From: Psychromonas aquimarina ATCC BAA-1526
Lineage (GTDB): Bacteria > Pseudomonadota > Gammaproteobacteria > Enterobacterales > Psychromonadaceae
DNA length: 64,000 nt
Direction of reading: 5' to 3'
Assembly (NCBI RefSeq): GCF_000428725.1
Contig: NZ_AUAM01000015.1
Span: 62,001-126,000, forward strand
Within the stretch, counting starts at the first letter, position 1. Each line of letters starts with the position of its first letter. The notes below the pieces were generated by a model, which saw nothing but the letters and a program-made list of their open reading frames with translations, had not been told where the DNA came from and did no database searches. Below are positions 40,567 to 49,719 of this stretch, piece by piece. The translations under genes and the position numbers were made by a program.

Positions 40567-40968
40567 ATGGATCAACAGAAAGTTAAATTTTCCATTGTTG
40601 TTTCTGGTGCGCCCTATGGTTCACAGAGCGCCAGCACTGCTTACCAGTTCTGCGCATCTGCACTGCTGGCCGGGCATGAAATTAGCGGCGTATTTTTTTA
40701 TCAGGAAGGCGTGCTTAATGCAAGTCAGCTGGTTAGTCCGGCAACCGACGAAATTAATCTGCCGGATTTCTGGGCCGCACTTGCCGTGCAGTATAATTTT
40801 CCATTAGAGGTGTGCGTATCGGCATCACTTCGCCGCGGTATTGTTGATCCGCAGGAAGCGCAGCAGCTGTCTCTTGAGCAGTTTAATTTAAAAACCCCGT
40901 TCGTATTAAGCGGGCTTGGTCAACTGGCAGAGCTTAGTGCCGCTTGTGATCGTTTAGTACAGTTTTAG
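40567..40968 (+). CDS. tusD: Sulfurtransferase subunit TusD
   Basis: About 133 aa from the ATG at 40567; an in-frame ATG 18 bases earlier (40549) lacks a proper ribosome site. The FSIVVSGAPYGSQSA opening and VCVSASLRRGI carrying the catalytic Cys (about C83) identify TusD. In the TusBCD heterohexamer it receives sulfur from TusA and passes it to TusE for 2-thiouridine at the tRNA wobble position. First of tusD-tusC-tusB, directly upstream of rpsL as in E. coli. Confidence 0.92.
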   Translation: MDQQKVKFSIVVSGAPYGSQSASTAYQFCASALLAGHEISGVFFYQEGVLNASQLVSPATDEINLPDFWAALAVQYNFPLEVCVSASLRRGIVDPQEAQQLSLEQFNLKTPFVLSGLGQLAELSAACDRLVQF

Positions 40969-40978
40969 GGGCTGAGAT

Positions 40979-41341
40979 ATGATAGAAAAAAAAGTCGGGA
41001 TCATAAACCGCTGTTTACCGCACGGCAGTGCACAGGGGCGTGAGTCGTTAGATCTGACCCTGGCAATGTCAGCTTTTAACGAATCATTGTCATTGTTTTT
41101 TATCGGTGACGGCGTTTACCAGCTTGTTGACGGCCACTCTCCAGAGGAAACACTGCAGAAACATTATCAGCCGTTGTTTAAAATGCTGGAAATGTATGAC
41201 GTTGAAAATATTTATGTCTGTGAAGCTTCGCTGCAGCAGCGGAGCCTGAACAGTAAAATGTTACTGATTGATGTGACTCTATTAAACACTACGGCATTAC
41301 AGCAGCAGCTTGCTCTGCAGGATCAATTACTGAGTTTCTGA
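40979..41341 (+). CDS. tusC: Sulfurtransferase subunit TusC
   Basis: A 120-aa DsrF-like protein. The core GSAQGRESLDLTLAMSAFNESLSLFFIGDGVYQL is characteristic of TusC. It is the non-catalytic partner in TusBCD. 10 bases after tusD and 2 bases before tusB. Confidence 0.92.
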   Translation: MIEKKVGIINRCLPHGSAQGRESLDLTLAMSAFNESLSLFFIGDGVYQLVDGHSPEETLQKHYQPLFKMLEMYDVENIYVCEASLQQRSLNSKMLLIDVTLLNTTALQQQLALQDQLLSF

Positions 41342-41343
41342 TT

Positions 41344-41634
41344 ATGATATTACATACGGTTAAAACATCACCCTTCCAAACGCTGGCACTGCACAACTGT
41401 CTGAACCTGCTGGCCGAAGCGGATACTTTATTGTTAATAGAAGATGCGGTTATTGCATCTTGTGCCGAGCACGCTGATTATCTGCAGCTGCAGAAAATTT
41501 CACAGCAGGGCAGGTTAATGGTGTTAAGCAGTGATCTTGAAGCGCGAGGCGTAAATAATAATATTGGTAAAACATGTGATTACCATGATTTTGTCAACCT
41601 GGTTATTAAGCATAAAAGCCAGATCAGCTGGTAA
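41344..41634 (+). CDS. tusB: Sulfurtransferase subunit TusB
   Basis: A 96-aa DsrH-like protein opening MILHTVKTSPFQ, with LLLIEDAVIA and a C-terminal YHDFVNLVIKHKSQISW matching TusB. Third subunit of TusBCD. Confidence 0.92.
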   Translation: MILHTVKTSPFQTLALHNCLNLLAEADTLLLIEDAVIASCAEHADYLQLQKISQQGRLMVLSSDLEARGVNNNIGKTCDYHDFVNLVIKHKSQISW

Positions 41635-41724
41635 ATTTACCTTACAGCCCGGCTTTGCCGCTTAATTCTGCCTGCCTGAACCGACTTATCTATTTTTGTG
41701 AGCAAAAACACAATTGCTTAATTA

Positions 41725-41753
41725 TTGACTCCATTTTCCAAGCAGCGTAAACT
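41725..41753 (+). promoter_or_regulatory. Sigma-70 promoter of rpsL-rpsG
   Basis: TTGACT (41725-41730), 17-base spacer, TAAACT (41748-41753), about 59 bases before the rpsL start. Confidence 0.75.
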
Positions 41754-41811
41754 CTCGCCACCCTTATTTTAAGGGTTGATTTTTCATACACATTTTAGGA
41801 GCTATTTAATA

Positions 41812-42186
41812 ATGGCAACAATTTCACAACTGGTACGCAAACCGCGTAAGGACAAAGTTCAAAAAACTAATGTTCCTGCGTTAGAAGCGTGTCCTCAAAA
41901 ACGTGGCGTATGTACTCGTGTATATACTACTACTCCAAAAAAACCTAACTCAGCAATGCGTAAAGTTGCTCGTGTTCGTCTAACTAACGGTTTCGAAGTT
42001 ACTTCGTACATCGGTGGTGAAGGCCATAACCTGCAAGAGCACAGTGTAATCTTGATCCGCGGCGGTCGTGTAAAAGATTTACCGGGTGTTCGTTACCATA
42101 CTGTACGTGGTGCACTAGATACTTCTGGTGTTACAGAACGTCGTAAAGGTCGTTCTAAATACGGTGCTAAAAAGCCTAAGTCATAA
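41812..42186 (+). CDS. rpsL: 30S ribosomal protein S12
   Basis: A 124-aa protein starting at the ATG at 41812 (AGGAG upstream); an in-frame ATG 36 bases earlier does not belong to the protein. [16 protein letters not shown] retains K42/K43 and [12 protein letters not shown] retains K87/K88-type residues and the following Pro, so streptomycin-sensitive sequence. Decoding-centre protein. Confidence 0.98.
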   Translation: MATISQLVRKPRKDKVQKTNVPALEACPQKRGVCTRVYTTTPKKPNSAMRKVARVRLTNGFEVTSYIGGEGHNLQEHSVILIRGGRVKDLPGVRYHTVRGALDTSGVTERRKGRSKYGAKKPKS

Positions 42187-42270
42187 GCTTTTCCGTAAGT
42201 AAGGCCAAACAAACACTATTTTAATTTAATATGTTTTGGGTAAATTCCTGAAGCGCACGGAGAAAATAAG

Positions 42271-42741
42271 ATGCCAAGAAGACGCGTCGTAGGTACTCGT
42301 AAAATCCTTCCAGATCCTAAGTTCGGATCGGAAATTCTAGCTAAATTCGTTAACGTTGTAATGGTTGACGGTAAGAAATCTATTTCAGAAAAAATCGTAT
42401 ACGGTGCACTTGAAGTTGCTGCTGATAAAAGCGGCAAAGAAGCACTAGACATTTTTGAAGTAGCTCTTGAAAACATACGCCCAAGCGTCGAGGTTAAATC
42501 TCGTCGTGTTGGTGGTTCAACATACCAGGTTCCTGTAGAAGTTCGTCCTTCTCGTCGTAATGCTCTTGCAATGCGTTGGTTAGTTGAAGCATCACGTAAG
42601 CGTGGTGAAAAATCAATGGCATTACGTCTAGCTGGTGAGCTAGTTGATGCAGCAGATAATAAAGGTTCTGCGGTTAAGAAACGTGAAGACGTTCACCGTA
42701 TGGCTGATGCAAACAAAGCGTTTGCTCATTACCGCTGGTAG
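42271..42741 (+). CDS. rpsG: 30S ribosomal protein S7
   Basis: A 156-aa protein opening [20 protein letters not shown] and ending [13 protein letters not shown], close to E. coli S7. 16S 3'-domain assembly protein and, in the family, translational repressor of the str operon. A terminator follows it rather than direct continuation into fusA. Confidence 0.98.
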   Translation: MPRRRVVGTRKILPDPKFGSEILAKFVNVVMVDGKKSISEKIVYGALEVAADKSGKEALDIFEVALENIRPSVEVKSRRVGGSTYQVPVEVRPSRRNALAMRWLVEASRKRGEKSMALRLAGELVDAADNKGSAVKKREDVHRMADANKAFAHYRW

Positions 42742-42748
42742 AATTCTG

Positions 42749-42775
42749 GCACAAGCTTGTGCTTGTGCTTTTTTG
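42749..42775 (+). terminator. Intrinsic terminator/attenuator between rpsG and fusA
   Basis: Perfect 8-bp stem GCACAAGC-TTGT-GCTTGTGC followed by T6, eight bases after the rpsG stop. A second small hairpin, ATAAAGCCCGGCTTTAT (42782-42798), abuts the fusA ribosome site. Confidence 0.8.
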
Positions 42776-42815
42776 TTTCGATATAAAGCCCGGCTTTATT
42801 TAAAAGGACATCAAA

Positions 42816-44909
42816 TTGTCACGTACAACTCTCATTGAGCGTTACCGTAATATCGGTATTGTTGCTCATGTCGATGCGGGTAAAACAACAACGACAGAGC
42901 GTGTTTTGTTCTACACTGGTCTATCTCACAAAATTGGTGAGGTGCATGACGGTGCGGCAACAATGGACTGGATGGAACAGGAACAGGAACGTGGTATTAC
43001 TATCACGTCTGCTGCCACTACAACATTCTGGTCAGGCATGCAGGGTCAGTACGATCAGCACCGTATTAATATTATCGATACACCGGGACATGTAGACTTC
43101 ACCATTGAAGTTGAACGTTCACTGCGTGTACTTGATGGTGCGGTTGTTGTATTTTGTGGCTCATCTGGTGTTGAACCTCAATCAGAAACTGTGTGGCGTC
43201 AGGCTAATAAGTACCACGTTCCGCGTTTGGTATTTGTTAATAAGATGGACCGCACAGGTGCTGATTTTGAAGCTGTGATTGACCAGATCCATACTCGTTT
43301 AGGCGCGACTTGTGTTCCGATTCATCTGAATATTGGTGCAGAAGAAGAGTTTGAGGGAGTGATCGACCTGATTAAAATGAAGGCGATCAACTGGAACGAT
43401 ACAGATCAAGGGATGACGTTTGAATATTACGACATTCCGGCTGAACTGCAGGAACGCGCTGAAGAACTTCACGAAGAACTTGTAGATACAGCAGCTGAAG
43501 CAAACGATGAACTGATGGAAAAATACCTTGAAGAAGGTGAGCTTTCAGAAGAAGAGATCAAAGCTGGTTTACGTATTCGTACGTTAAACAATGAAATCGT
43601 ATTAGCAACCTGCGGCAGTGCCTTTAAAAATAAAGGTGTGCAGGCAGTGCTGGATGCGGTGATTGACTTCCTTCCTTCTCCTACTGAAGTTGCTGCTATT
43701 AAAGGCATCAATGAAAAAGAAGAAGAGATTGAATGTCCGGCTACTGATGACGCCCCCTTTGCCGCGCTTGCATTTAAAATAGCAACGGACCCGTTTGTTG
43801 GTACGTTGACATTTATGCGGGTGTACTCAGGTGTGGTTAATTCAGGGGATCATGTTTATAACTCAGTGAAAATGAAGAAAGAACGTTTTGGCCGTATCGT
43901 CCAGATGCACGCCAATGACCGTAAAGAGATCAAAGAGGTGCGCGCCGGCGATATTGCCGCTGCAATCGGCCTTAAAGATGTTACTACGGGTGATACGCTT
44001 TGTTCTCCTGATCATAAAGTGATTCTTGAACGCATGGAGTTTCCTGAACCGGTGATCCAGATTGCGGTTGAGCCTAGAACTAAGGCCGATCAAGATAAAC
44101 TGGTTATCGCGTTAGATAAACTTGCTGCTGAAGATCCTTCATTCCGTGTTGAAACGAATGAAGAATCCGGGCAGATACTGCTCTCCGGTATGGGTGAACT
44201 TCACCTTGATATTATCGTAGACCGCATGCGTCGTGAATTCAGTGTGAACTGTAACGTGGGTAACCCACAGGTAGCATACCGCGAGACCATCCGTAAAACG
44301 GTTGAGATTGAAGGTAAATTTATTCGTCAAGGCGAAGGACCAAGCCAGTACGGCCATGTCCACTTGAAACTAGAACCGCTTGAAGCGGGTGCTGGTTTTG
44401 AATTTGTTAATGAAATTAGCGACGGACGTATTCCAAAAGAATATTTCCCGGCGATTAGCAAAGGCTGTGAAGAACAAATGAACCAGGGGGTGCTTGCCGG
44501 ATACCCGATGCTTGACGTGAGAGCAACATTATTCGATGGTTCATTCCACGAAGTTGACTCAAATGAAATGGCGTTTAAAATTGCAGCTATGCTAGGTTTT
44601 AGAGACGGCGCATTAAAAGCTGATGCAACGATTCTTGAACCTATGATGAAAGTTGAAGTGACAACTCCAGAAGACTGGATGGGTGATGTTGTCGGCGACC
44701 TTAACCGTCGTCGTGGTATGATTGAAGGTATGGACGACGGCCCAGGCGGCGTTAAAATCGTGCATGCTAAAGTACCGCTTGCAGAAATGTTCGGTTATGC
44801 AACCGCATTACGTTCTGCAACACAGGGTCGCGCGTCATATTCAATGGAATTCTGTGAATATGCTGATGCTCCGAAAAAAATTGCTAATGCAATTATTGAA
44901 GCTAAATAA
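42816..44909 (+). CDS. fusA: Elongation factor G with variant domain IV loop
   Basis: A 697-aa translational GTPase. G1 [12 protein letters not shown], switch [14 protein letters not shown] (G4) and GSAFKNKG are intact, and the domain IV His loop is kept as [13 protein letters not shown]. The start is TTG at 42816 with AAAAGGA upstream; no nearby ATG fits. The nearly invariant domain IV tip loop SGGRGQYGHV is [12 protein letters not shown] here (codons at about 44323-44358). Codon choice is less biased than in tuf or rplL. Position between rpsG and tuf says str-operon fusA, but loop, start and the terminator upstream resemble a divergent EF-G paralogue. Function in translocation is expected but not shown. 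Confidence 0.92.
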   Translation: MSRTTLIERYRNIGIVAHVDAGKTTTTERVLFYTGLSHKIGEVHDGAATMDWMEQEQERGITITSAATTTFWSGMQGQYDQHRINIIDTPGHVDFTIEVERSLRVLDGAVVVFCGSSGVEPQSETVWRQANKYHVPRLVFVNKMDRTGADFEAVIDQIHTRLGATCVPIHLNIGAEEEFEGVIDLIKMKAINWNDTDQGMTFEYYDIPAELQERAEELHEELVDTAAEANDELMEKYLEEGELSEEEIKAGLRIRTLNNEIVLATCGSAFKNKGVQAVLDAVIDFLPSPTEVAAIKGINEKEEEIECPATDDAPFAALAFKIATDPFVGTLTFMRVYSGVVNSGDHVYNSVKMKKERFGRIVQMHANDRKEIKEVRAGDIAAAIGLKDVTTGDTLCSPDHKVILERMEFPEPVIQIAVEPRTKADQDKLVIALDKLAAEDPSFRVETNEESGQILLSGMGELHLDIIVDRMRREFSVNCNVGNPQVAYRETIRKTVEIEGKFIRQGEGPSQYGHVHLKLEPLEAGAGFEFVNEISDGRIPKEYFPAISKGCEEQMNQGVLAGYPMLDVRATLFDGSFHEVDSNEMAFKIAAMLGFRDGALKADATILEPMMKVEVTTPEDWMGDVVGDLNRRRGMIEGMDDGPGGVKIVHAKVPLAEMFGYATALRSATQGRASYSMEFCEYADAPKKIANAIIEAK

Positions 44910-44982
44910 AAAATAAATTAAACTACACCTTTCCATGTGATGGCATGTGGAGAGGTATTAACTGATAAAGAAGGTACACACT

Positions 44983-46167
44983 GTGTCTAAAGAAAAATTT
45001 GAACGTAATAAACCACATGTAAACGTTGGTACTATCGGCCACGTCGATCATGGTAAAACTACTCTAACAGCTGCAATCTCTGCTGTACTTACTAAAGTAC
45101 ACGGTGGTGAAGTTAAAGATTTCGCACAAATCGATAACGCTCCTGAAGAACGTGATCGTGGTATCACAATCAATACTTCTCACATTGAGTACGATACAGA
45201 AACTCGTCACTACGCACACGTAGATTGCCCGGGACACGCCGATTACGTTAAAAACATGATCACTGGTGCTGCACAAATGGATGGTGGTATCCTAGTTGTT
45301 GCTGCAACAGACGGCCCTATGCCTCAAACTCGTGAGCACATCCTGCTTTCTCGCCAAGTTGGTGTTCCACACTTAGTTGTGTTCATGAACAAATGTGACA
45401 TGGTTGATGATGAAGAGCTTCTTGAGCTAGTAGAAATGGAAGTTCGTGAACTTCTTTCTGAATATGATTTCCCAGGTGATGACCTACCAGTTATCCAGGG
45501 TTCTGCTCTTAAAGCACTTGAAGGTGAAGCTGAGTGGGAAGAAAAAATCGTTGAACTTGCTGATGCACTAGATTCATACATTCCTCTTCCAGAGCGTGAT
45601 ATCGACAAGCCGTTCATCCTTCCAATTGAAGATGTATTCTCAATTTCAGGCCGTGGTACTGTTGTAACTGGTCGTGTTGAGCGCGGTATCATCAAAGTTG
45701 GTGAAGAAATCGAAATCGTTGGTATCAAAGAGACTGTTAAGACTACTTGTACTGGTGTTGAGATGTTCCGTAAACTTCTTGACGAAGGTCGTGCTGGTGA
45801 GAACGTTGGTGTTCTTCTACGTGGTACTAAGCGTGAAGACGTTGAACGTGGTCAAGTTCTAGCTAAGCCTGGTTCAATTACTCCTCATACTAAATTTGAG
45901 TCTGAAGTATACGTACTAAGCAAAGATGAAGGTGGTCGTCACACTCCATTCTTCAAAGGTTACCGTCCACAGTTCTACTTCCGTACAACTGACATCACTG
46001 GTGCTGTAGAGCTTCCAGAAGGTGTTGAAATGGTAATGCCTGGTGATAACCTTAAATTCGTTGTTGAGCTAATCGCTCCAATCGCAATGGATGAAGGTCT
46101 ACGTTTCGCTATCCGTGAAGGTGGCCGTACTGTAGGTGCTGGTGTTGTTTCTACAATCATCGACTAA
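44983..46167 (+). CDS. tuf: Elongation factor Tu
   Basis: A 394-aa GTPase that delivers aminoacyl-tRNA. GTG start as in E. coli tuf[10 protein letters not shown] (G1), DCPGHADY (G3), NKCD (G4) and [10 protein letters not shown] (G5) are present; highly biased codons fit top-level expression. It is the only tuf in the window: no tufB follows the tRNA cluster. Two decayed copies of its 3' end lie immediately downstream. Confidence 0.98.
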   Translation: MSKEKFERNKPHVNVGTIGHVDHGKTTLTAAISAVLTKVHGGEVKDFAQIDNAPEERDRGITINTSHIEYDTETRHYAHVDCPGHADYVKNMITGAAQMDGGILVVAATDGPMPQTREHILLSRQVGVPHLVVFMNKCDMVDDEELLELVEMEVRELLSEYDFPGDDLPVIQGSALKALEGEAEWEEKIVELADALDSYIPLPERDIDKPFILPIEDVFSISGRGTVVTGRVERGIIKVGEEIEIVGIKETVKTTCTGVEMFRKLLDEGRAGENVGVLLRGTKREDVERGQVLAKPGSITPHTKFESEVYVLSKDEGGRHTPFFKGYRPQFYFRTTDITGAVELPEGVEMVMPGDNLKFVVELIAPIAMDEGLRFAIREGGRTVGAGVVSTIID

Positions 46168-46190
46168 TTAATACTTTTTAGTATTGATAT

Positions 46191-46218
46191 AAAAAGAGCA
46201 CTTCGGTGCTCTTTTTTT
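46191..46218 (+). terminator. Terminator of fusA-tuf (copy 1)
   Basis: AAGAGCAC-TTCG-GTGCTCTT stem followed by T-run; the UUCG tetraloop makes it strong. Confidence 0.93.
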
Positions 46219-46455
46219 ATGCCTGTTGAAAAGTCATAAGTTATGAAGGCGGCGCTATACCTTTAAGGGACGTAGGCGCTGGTTTCTGTAATCATCGACT
46301 AATATGTCTTTGTTGTAAAATAATCCAAAAAAGAGAGCTCCGGCTCTCTTTTTTTATGCCTGTTGAAAAGTCATAAGTTATGAAGGCGGCGCTATACCTG
46401 TAAAGAATGTAGGTGCTAGTTGCTGATGCTATCGACTAATTAATACTTTTTATGC
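46209..46455 (+). repeat. Tandem decayed copies of the tuf 3' end and terminator
   Basis: An exact 54-base repeat occurs at 46209-46262 and 46346-46399 (137-base period). Behind each copy is a degenerate tuf tail: GTAGGCGCTGG then ATCATCGACTAA at 46272-46303, and GTAGGTGCTAG then ATCGACTAATTAATAC at 46409-46446, corresponding to the last codons and downstream bases of true tuf (46132-46180). A second terminator with a different stem (GAGAGC/GCTCTC, 46327-46355) sits between. Neither tail is part of an ORF. Confidence 0.8.
46327..46355 (+). terminator. Second terminator in the tuf-tail repeat
   Basis: AAAGAGAGC-TCCG-GCTCTCTTT with T7; same place in the repeat unit as the true tuf terminator but with a different stem sequence. 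Confidence 0.88.
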
Positions 46456-46704
46456 CGGCAGAAAGTTTTTGTTTAGCAGAATATATTAGTTATGCTTAAA
46501 GCTCTATAGATTGATTCTGACAGCTTCAGAACTGATAATTGAAGAGACAGGAGATGCATCTAGAATTGCCTGTTATAGGTTAACTAGAGCCTTAGAAAGA
46601 TAACGTTTAATGCCTGGTCATGCATGACCTGCAGGCATAAAAAAACCCCAAACATTTTCATGTTTGAGGTTTATCGATTTAACTATAAAGTCATTAATCG
46701 ACTA
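46456..46704. other. Intergenic tail between the tuf repeats and the porin gene
   Basis: No gene seen. Includes the minus-strand terminator of the porin gene at 46641-46672 (stem ACCTCAAACAT/ATGTTTGGGGT then T7 on that strand). Confidence 0.7.
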
Positions 46705-47376
46705 TTAGAAACCGTAAGATGCACCCAGTACTAGAGCATTGTTTGCATCTTGATTGTCTACATTATTGCCCTGGCTGCGGTACTCAATGTACGGCTGCAC
46801 ACCAGAGCGTGTCCATGTTGCACGTAACTCGTGATCCATAGATTCTGCGTCAAGCATGTAAACATTGTTATATTTCACTGTAACAGGCGTGTCTGAGAAT
46901 GCATAAGCAATAGCATTATCCATACGTGTATCATCTGATGCACCTACAGCGTCAGTTGCATCTAAGTGCCAGCGTGTACGGTTAGAGATAGAAAGACCGT
47001 TATCGAAGTTATAACCGATTTTCACTAATGGGCGGTATTGTACATTTTCGCCATTAGCAATTAGATGGTGGTAACCAGCTGCAACCCATAGGTTGTCATT
47101 AACATTGAAAGACTGCTCAAGGCCAAGAGTTACGTAAGTTGGCGCGTTGGCATCAGTTTTTAAATCACCAATCTGAATGCCGTCAAACTCGGTAAGAATA
47201 GTTGTACCCGTTGAGAATGTATGACCTGCTTCTAAAGTTGAAGTAGCGCTAGAGCCGTGCATTTCAGTGCTGTGGAACTGTACATTACCAGTTACATATG
47301 AAGAGCCTGCTGCAAAAGCTGTTAAAGGAGCTGCTAAAAGAGTTGCGCATGCGATAGCTAGTGGAAGTTTTTTCAT
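46705..47376 (-). CDS. KdgM/NanC-type monomeric outer-membrane porin
   Basis: A 223-aa protein with a signal peptide cleaved after about residue 22 (LTAFA-AGSS) and a C-terminal aromatic ending (LGASYGF) typical of beta-barrels. Short alternating strands such as YVTLGLEQSFNV, GYHHLIANGENVQYRPLVKIGYNF and PYIEYRSQGNN match the oligogalacturonate-specific porin family KdgM. Family members pass acidic oligosaccharides; the substrate here cannot be told, as no pectin, alginate or sialic acid genes are adjacent. Ends at an intrinsic terminator. Confidence 0.75.
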   Translation of the reverse strand: MKKLPLAIACATLLAAPLTAFAAGSSYVTGNVQFHSTEMHGSSATSTLEAGHTFSTGTTILTEFDGIQIGDLKTDANAPTYVTLGLEQSFNVNDNLWVAAGYHHLIANGENVQYRPLVKIGYNFDNGLSISNRTRWHLDATDAVGASDDTRMDNAIAYAFSDTPVTVKYNNVYMLDAESMDHELRATWTRSGVQPYIEYRSQGNNVDNQDANNALVLGASYGF

Positions 47377-48198
47377 AGTTTTATACCCTGTTTAATAAAG
47401 TTTAGAAATTCCTGTCAATAAATTTCACTTACTCCATGTTAGCGAGGTGCTGTTAATTGCTGTTTCGGTTCCATGAAGCCTTTTTTAAAAGGTATTAATT
47501 AAGCATCCTGCGGTGCATTCCATACCGCTTTATTTTCACTGAGTATAAAGTTTTGTATGAAGTTATCAATATCATTCTGAACAGGTGAATCAGGCAAATA
47601 CAGGGCTTGATGTTAGGTATTTGTAAAATACAAATCATCTATTTTTGTGCGCCAGCAAAACTTGTAATGTGCTTACTAAAAGCCTGGCAGGGTGCTGATA
47701 GCAGTTGTTTTTTAATAAATACAATGGGAACAGGCCTGCAGGCAGTAGAGGGGAATAGTCCTATAATGCCAGTTAAACAGGCAGTTACAGGTAAAGCAGT
47801 TGAGCAGTTAACATGACACTTTTAGATAATCTGAAAGAATCAATAACCCTTTTTTATGATGCGTACTAGCCTCTGAGTTTATATCTGATCTGGCTGCGGA
47901 ACTGTATAGAAAATATTTATAAATGACCTGGCTTCGGTCGTATATAGGCAGGAGAGGGCTGTTAGAGTTAACCTCTAAAATAAGAGGTGCGTCTCATTTT
48001 TAGCCGCTGCGAATCAAAAATTCTGAGACTGATATGCTCAGTTATTAACATAGTTTTTAGGAGGTTATAGTGAAGAGTATCAGTAATTCACAGCCGCTGG
48101 ATTAGCTGTGAAAGTTTCTGTGCCTGTCTATTACACTCCGCGGCTTAACGCGGAGCTGTCGTTATATTTTTACCCGGATTGCTGACCCTGTAAAATGA
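47377..48198. other. 822-base intergenic region without a convincing gene
   Basis: Contains the porin promoter end (left) and several short inverted repeats: ACCTCT/AGAGGT near 47972-47990, CTGAG/CTCAG near 48021-48039, CTCCGCG-GCTTAA-CGCGGAG at 48136-48155. It also has an 11-codon ORF with a perfect Shine-Dalgarno (48070-48105). A 69-codon ORF at 47607-47816 has no ribosome site or recognisable sequence. It may hold a small RNA or gene remains. Confidence 0.4.
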
Positions 48199-48819
48199 TC
48201 AAATAACTTCTTTGCTGGCTCGTTTGACGACATGCTCCGGCATTTTCTCAGCCAGGCGATCAAGAAGCTCTTTGGCCTGCTGATGAACTTTCGGATCAGG
48301 AATGACGTTAACAAACAGTGCCCGATACGCATCTTCATAATCAATCGGGCTTCCGTAGCCGTCAATTAACAGGCGTATGTAGTTAAGCTGTGCCTTTAAA
48401 AATCCCTGCAGGGCAGCTTCGCGGTAATAAATGACTGCGCGGTATTTATCTTCTTCGACTAGAATACCCTTGTCATAATAACGGCCCAGCTGCTCGATAG
48501 CCGCCAGCAGACCTTGTTTTGCAGCTAGTCTGATGTAGTGCATGCCCAGTGACGCATTACGATCGACACAAACTCCCCAGGCAAGCATATCCCCCCATAA
48601 ATAGGTGTATGACGGCTCTTTAATTTTTACTGCATGTGCTTCAATATCTTCAACTAACTGACATTCATCTGCTTTGACGCGCTGCAGATGCTGGTTATTA
48701 TTGATCAGCTTGTTTAAGTCATCTTGAGAATATAACTGTATTACTTCAAAATTAGCCGCCGCTGCACCACTGGTGCTGAGAAGCATTGAAAACAGTAGAA
48801 TAATAACTCTCTTATTCAT
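48199..48819 (-). CDS. motX: Sodium-driven polar flagellar motor protein MotX
   Basis: A 206-aa secreted protein with a signal peptide (cleavage near residue 22). The mature N terminus FEVIQLYSQDDLNKLIN, then VKADECQLVEDIEAHA and LWGDMLAWGVCVDR, agree with MotX of Vibrio as I remember it. Two Sel1-type repeats follow (about 85-150; AAKQGLLAAIEQLGRYYDKG is the clearest) and the end MPEHVVKRASKE is typical. MotX with MotY forms the T ring that anchors PomAB stators to the Na+-driven polar flagellum. It is single, as is usual for motX. Confidence 0.85.
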   Translation of the reverse strand: MNKRVIILLFSMLLSTSGAAAANFEVIQLYSQDDLNKLINNNQHLQRVKADECQLVEDIEAHAVKIKEPSYTYLWGDMLAWGVCVDRNASLGMHYIRLAAKQGLLAAIEQLGRYYDKGILVEEDKYRAVIYYREAALQGFLKAQLNYIRLLIDGYGSPIDYEDAYRALFVNVIPDPKVHQQAKELLDRLAEKMPEHVVKRASKEVI

Positions 48820-48901
48820 GATCTTCTTACCTGTAATATGAGATTCTTTACTTACTATCGGCCGTGCTGATAAATTCTTAATATTTATTGTTCAGGACAA
48901 A

Positions 48902-48932
48902 TAAAAAAGCCTGCGTAAAACGAAGGCTTTCC
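48902..48932 (-). terminator. Terminator of the cysJIH operon
   Basis: AAAGCCT...AGGCTTT stem with a T6 run on the minus strand, 23 bases beyond the cysH stop. Confidence 0.8.
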
Positions 48933-48954
48933 GGGAAATTAACTTTGAGCTGCT

Positions 48955-49719
48955 TTAAATGCCGCTGCCCTGTTCTTCTATATCCTCTTCATGCAGTCCG
49001 CATTCTCGTTTCAATCCAAAGAAGCGGGTCTCTTCTTCGCTCATGCCCGCTTCGAGCGGACGTGAGGTCTGTATATCTCCGACGGAAACATAACCCTGTT
49101 CCCATAGCGGGTGGTATTCAAGGCCGTTGTCTTTCAGGTAATAGTGAATGTCTTTATTACTCCAGTCGATAATAGGTAAAAATTTAAAACAGCCGTTCTG
49201 AATACTCAGCACAGGCAGCCGGCCGCGGCTGGATGCCTGTGAGCGGCGCAGTCCGGAGAACCAGGTTTTGGCATTGAGCTCTTTTAAAGCCCGTTTCATA
49301 GGCTCTACTTTATTGAGCTGGTTATATTGAGTTAAGCCCTCAATACCTTGATCCCATAGTTTTCCGTAACGGGCTTCCTGCCAGGCGGCACTCTGCTCTG
49401 CGCTGTATATCTTCAGGTTTAAGTTTAACTGCTGAGTTAAATTATCGATAAACTGATAGGTTTCAGGAAACAGATAACCGGTATCCGTTAAGATAATCGG
49501 AGTATCCGCTTTTACCTGTGTAATCAGGTGCAGACACACGGCCGCTTGAATACCAAAGCTGGACGATAAAACAAACTCACTTTCAAGGTTTTCTACTGCC
49601 CAGGTTATACGTTCCTGTGCCGTTTTTGTCTCAAGCAGGGCATTAACTTTTGCCAAAGCCTCTTTCTGCTGTGCTTTATCTAAGCTGAGCAGATGCTGCA
49701 GATCTAATGGTTTAGTCAT
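48955..49719 (-). CDS. cysH: Phosphoadenylyl-sulfate (PAPS) reductase
   Basis: A 254-aa enzyme. [14 protein letters not shown] (PP-loop), [25 protein letters not shown] and the C-terminal catalytic ECGLHEE Cys are present. It lacks the CC...CxxC iron-sulfur cysteines of APS reductases, so PAPS is the substrate. Reduces PAPS to sulfite with thioredoxin. Its start overlaps the cysI stop by 8 bases. Confidence 0.95.
   Translation of the reverse strand: MTKPLDLQHLLSLDKAQQKEALAKVNALLETKTAQERITWAVENLESEFVLSSSFGIQAAVCLHLITQVKADTPIILTDTGYLFPETYQFIDNLTQQLNLNLKIYSAEQSAAWQEARYGKLWDQGIEGLTQYNQLNKVEPMKRALKELNAKTWFSGLRRSQASSRGRLPVLSIQNGCFKFLPIIDWSNKDIHYYLKDNGLEYHPLWEQGYVSVGDIQTSRPLEAGMSEEETRFFGLKRECGLHEEDIEEQGSGI

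Noticed and set aside
47607..47816. 69-codon ORF after the porin gene
   Set aside because: No Shine-Dalgarno, no recognisable sequence and unlike neighbouring codon use.
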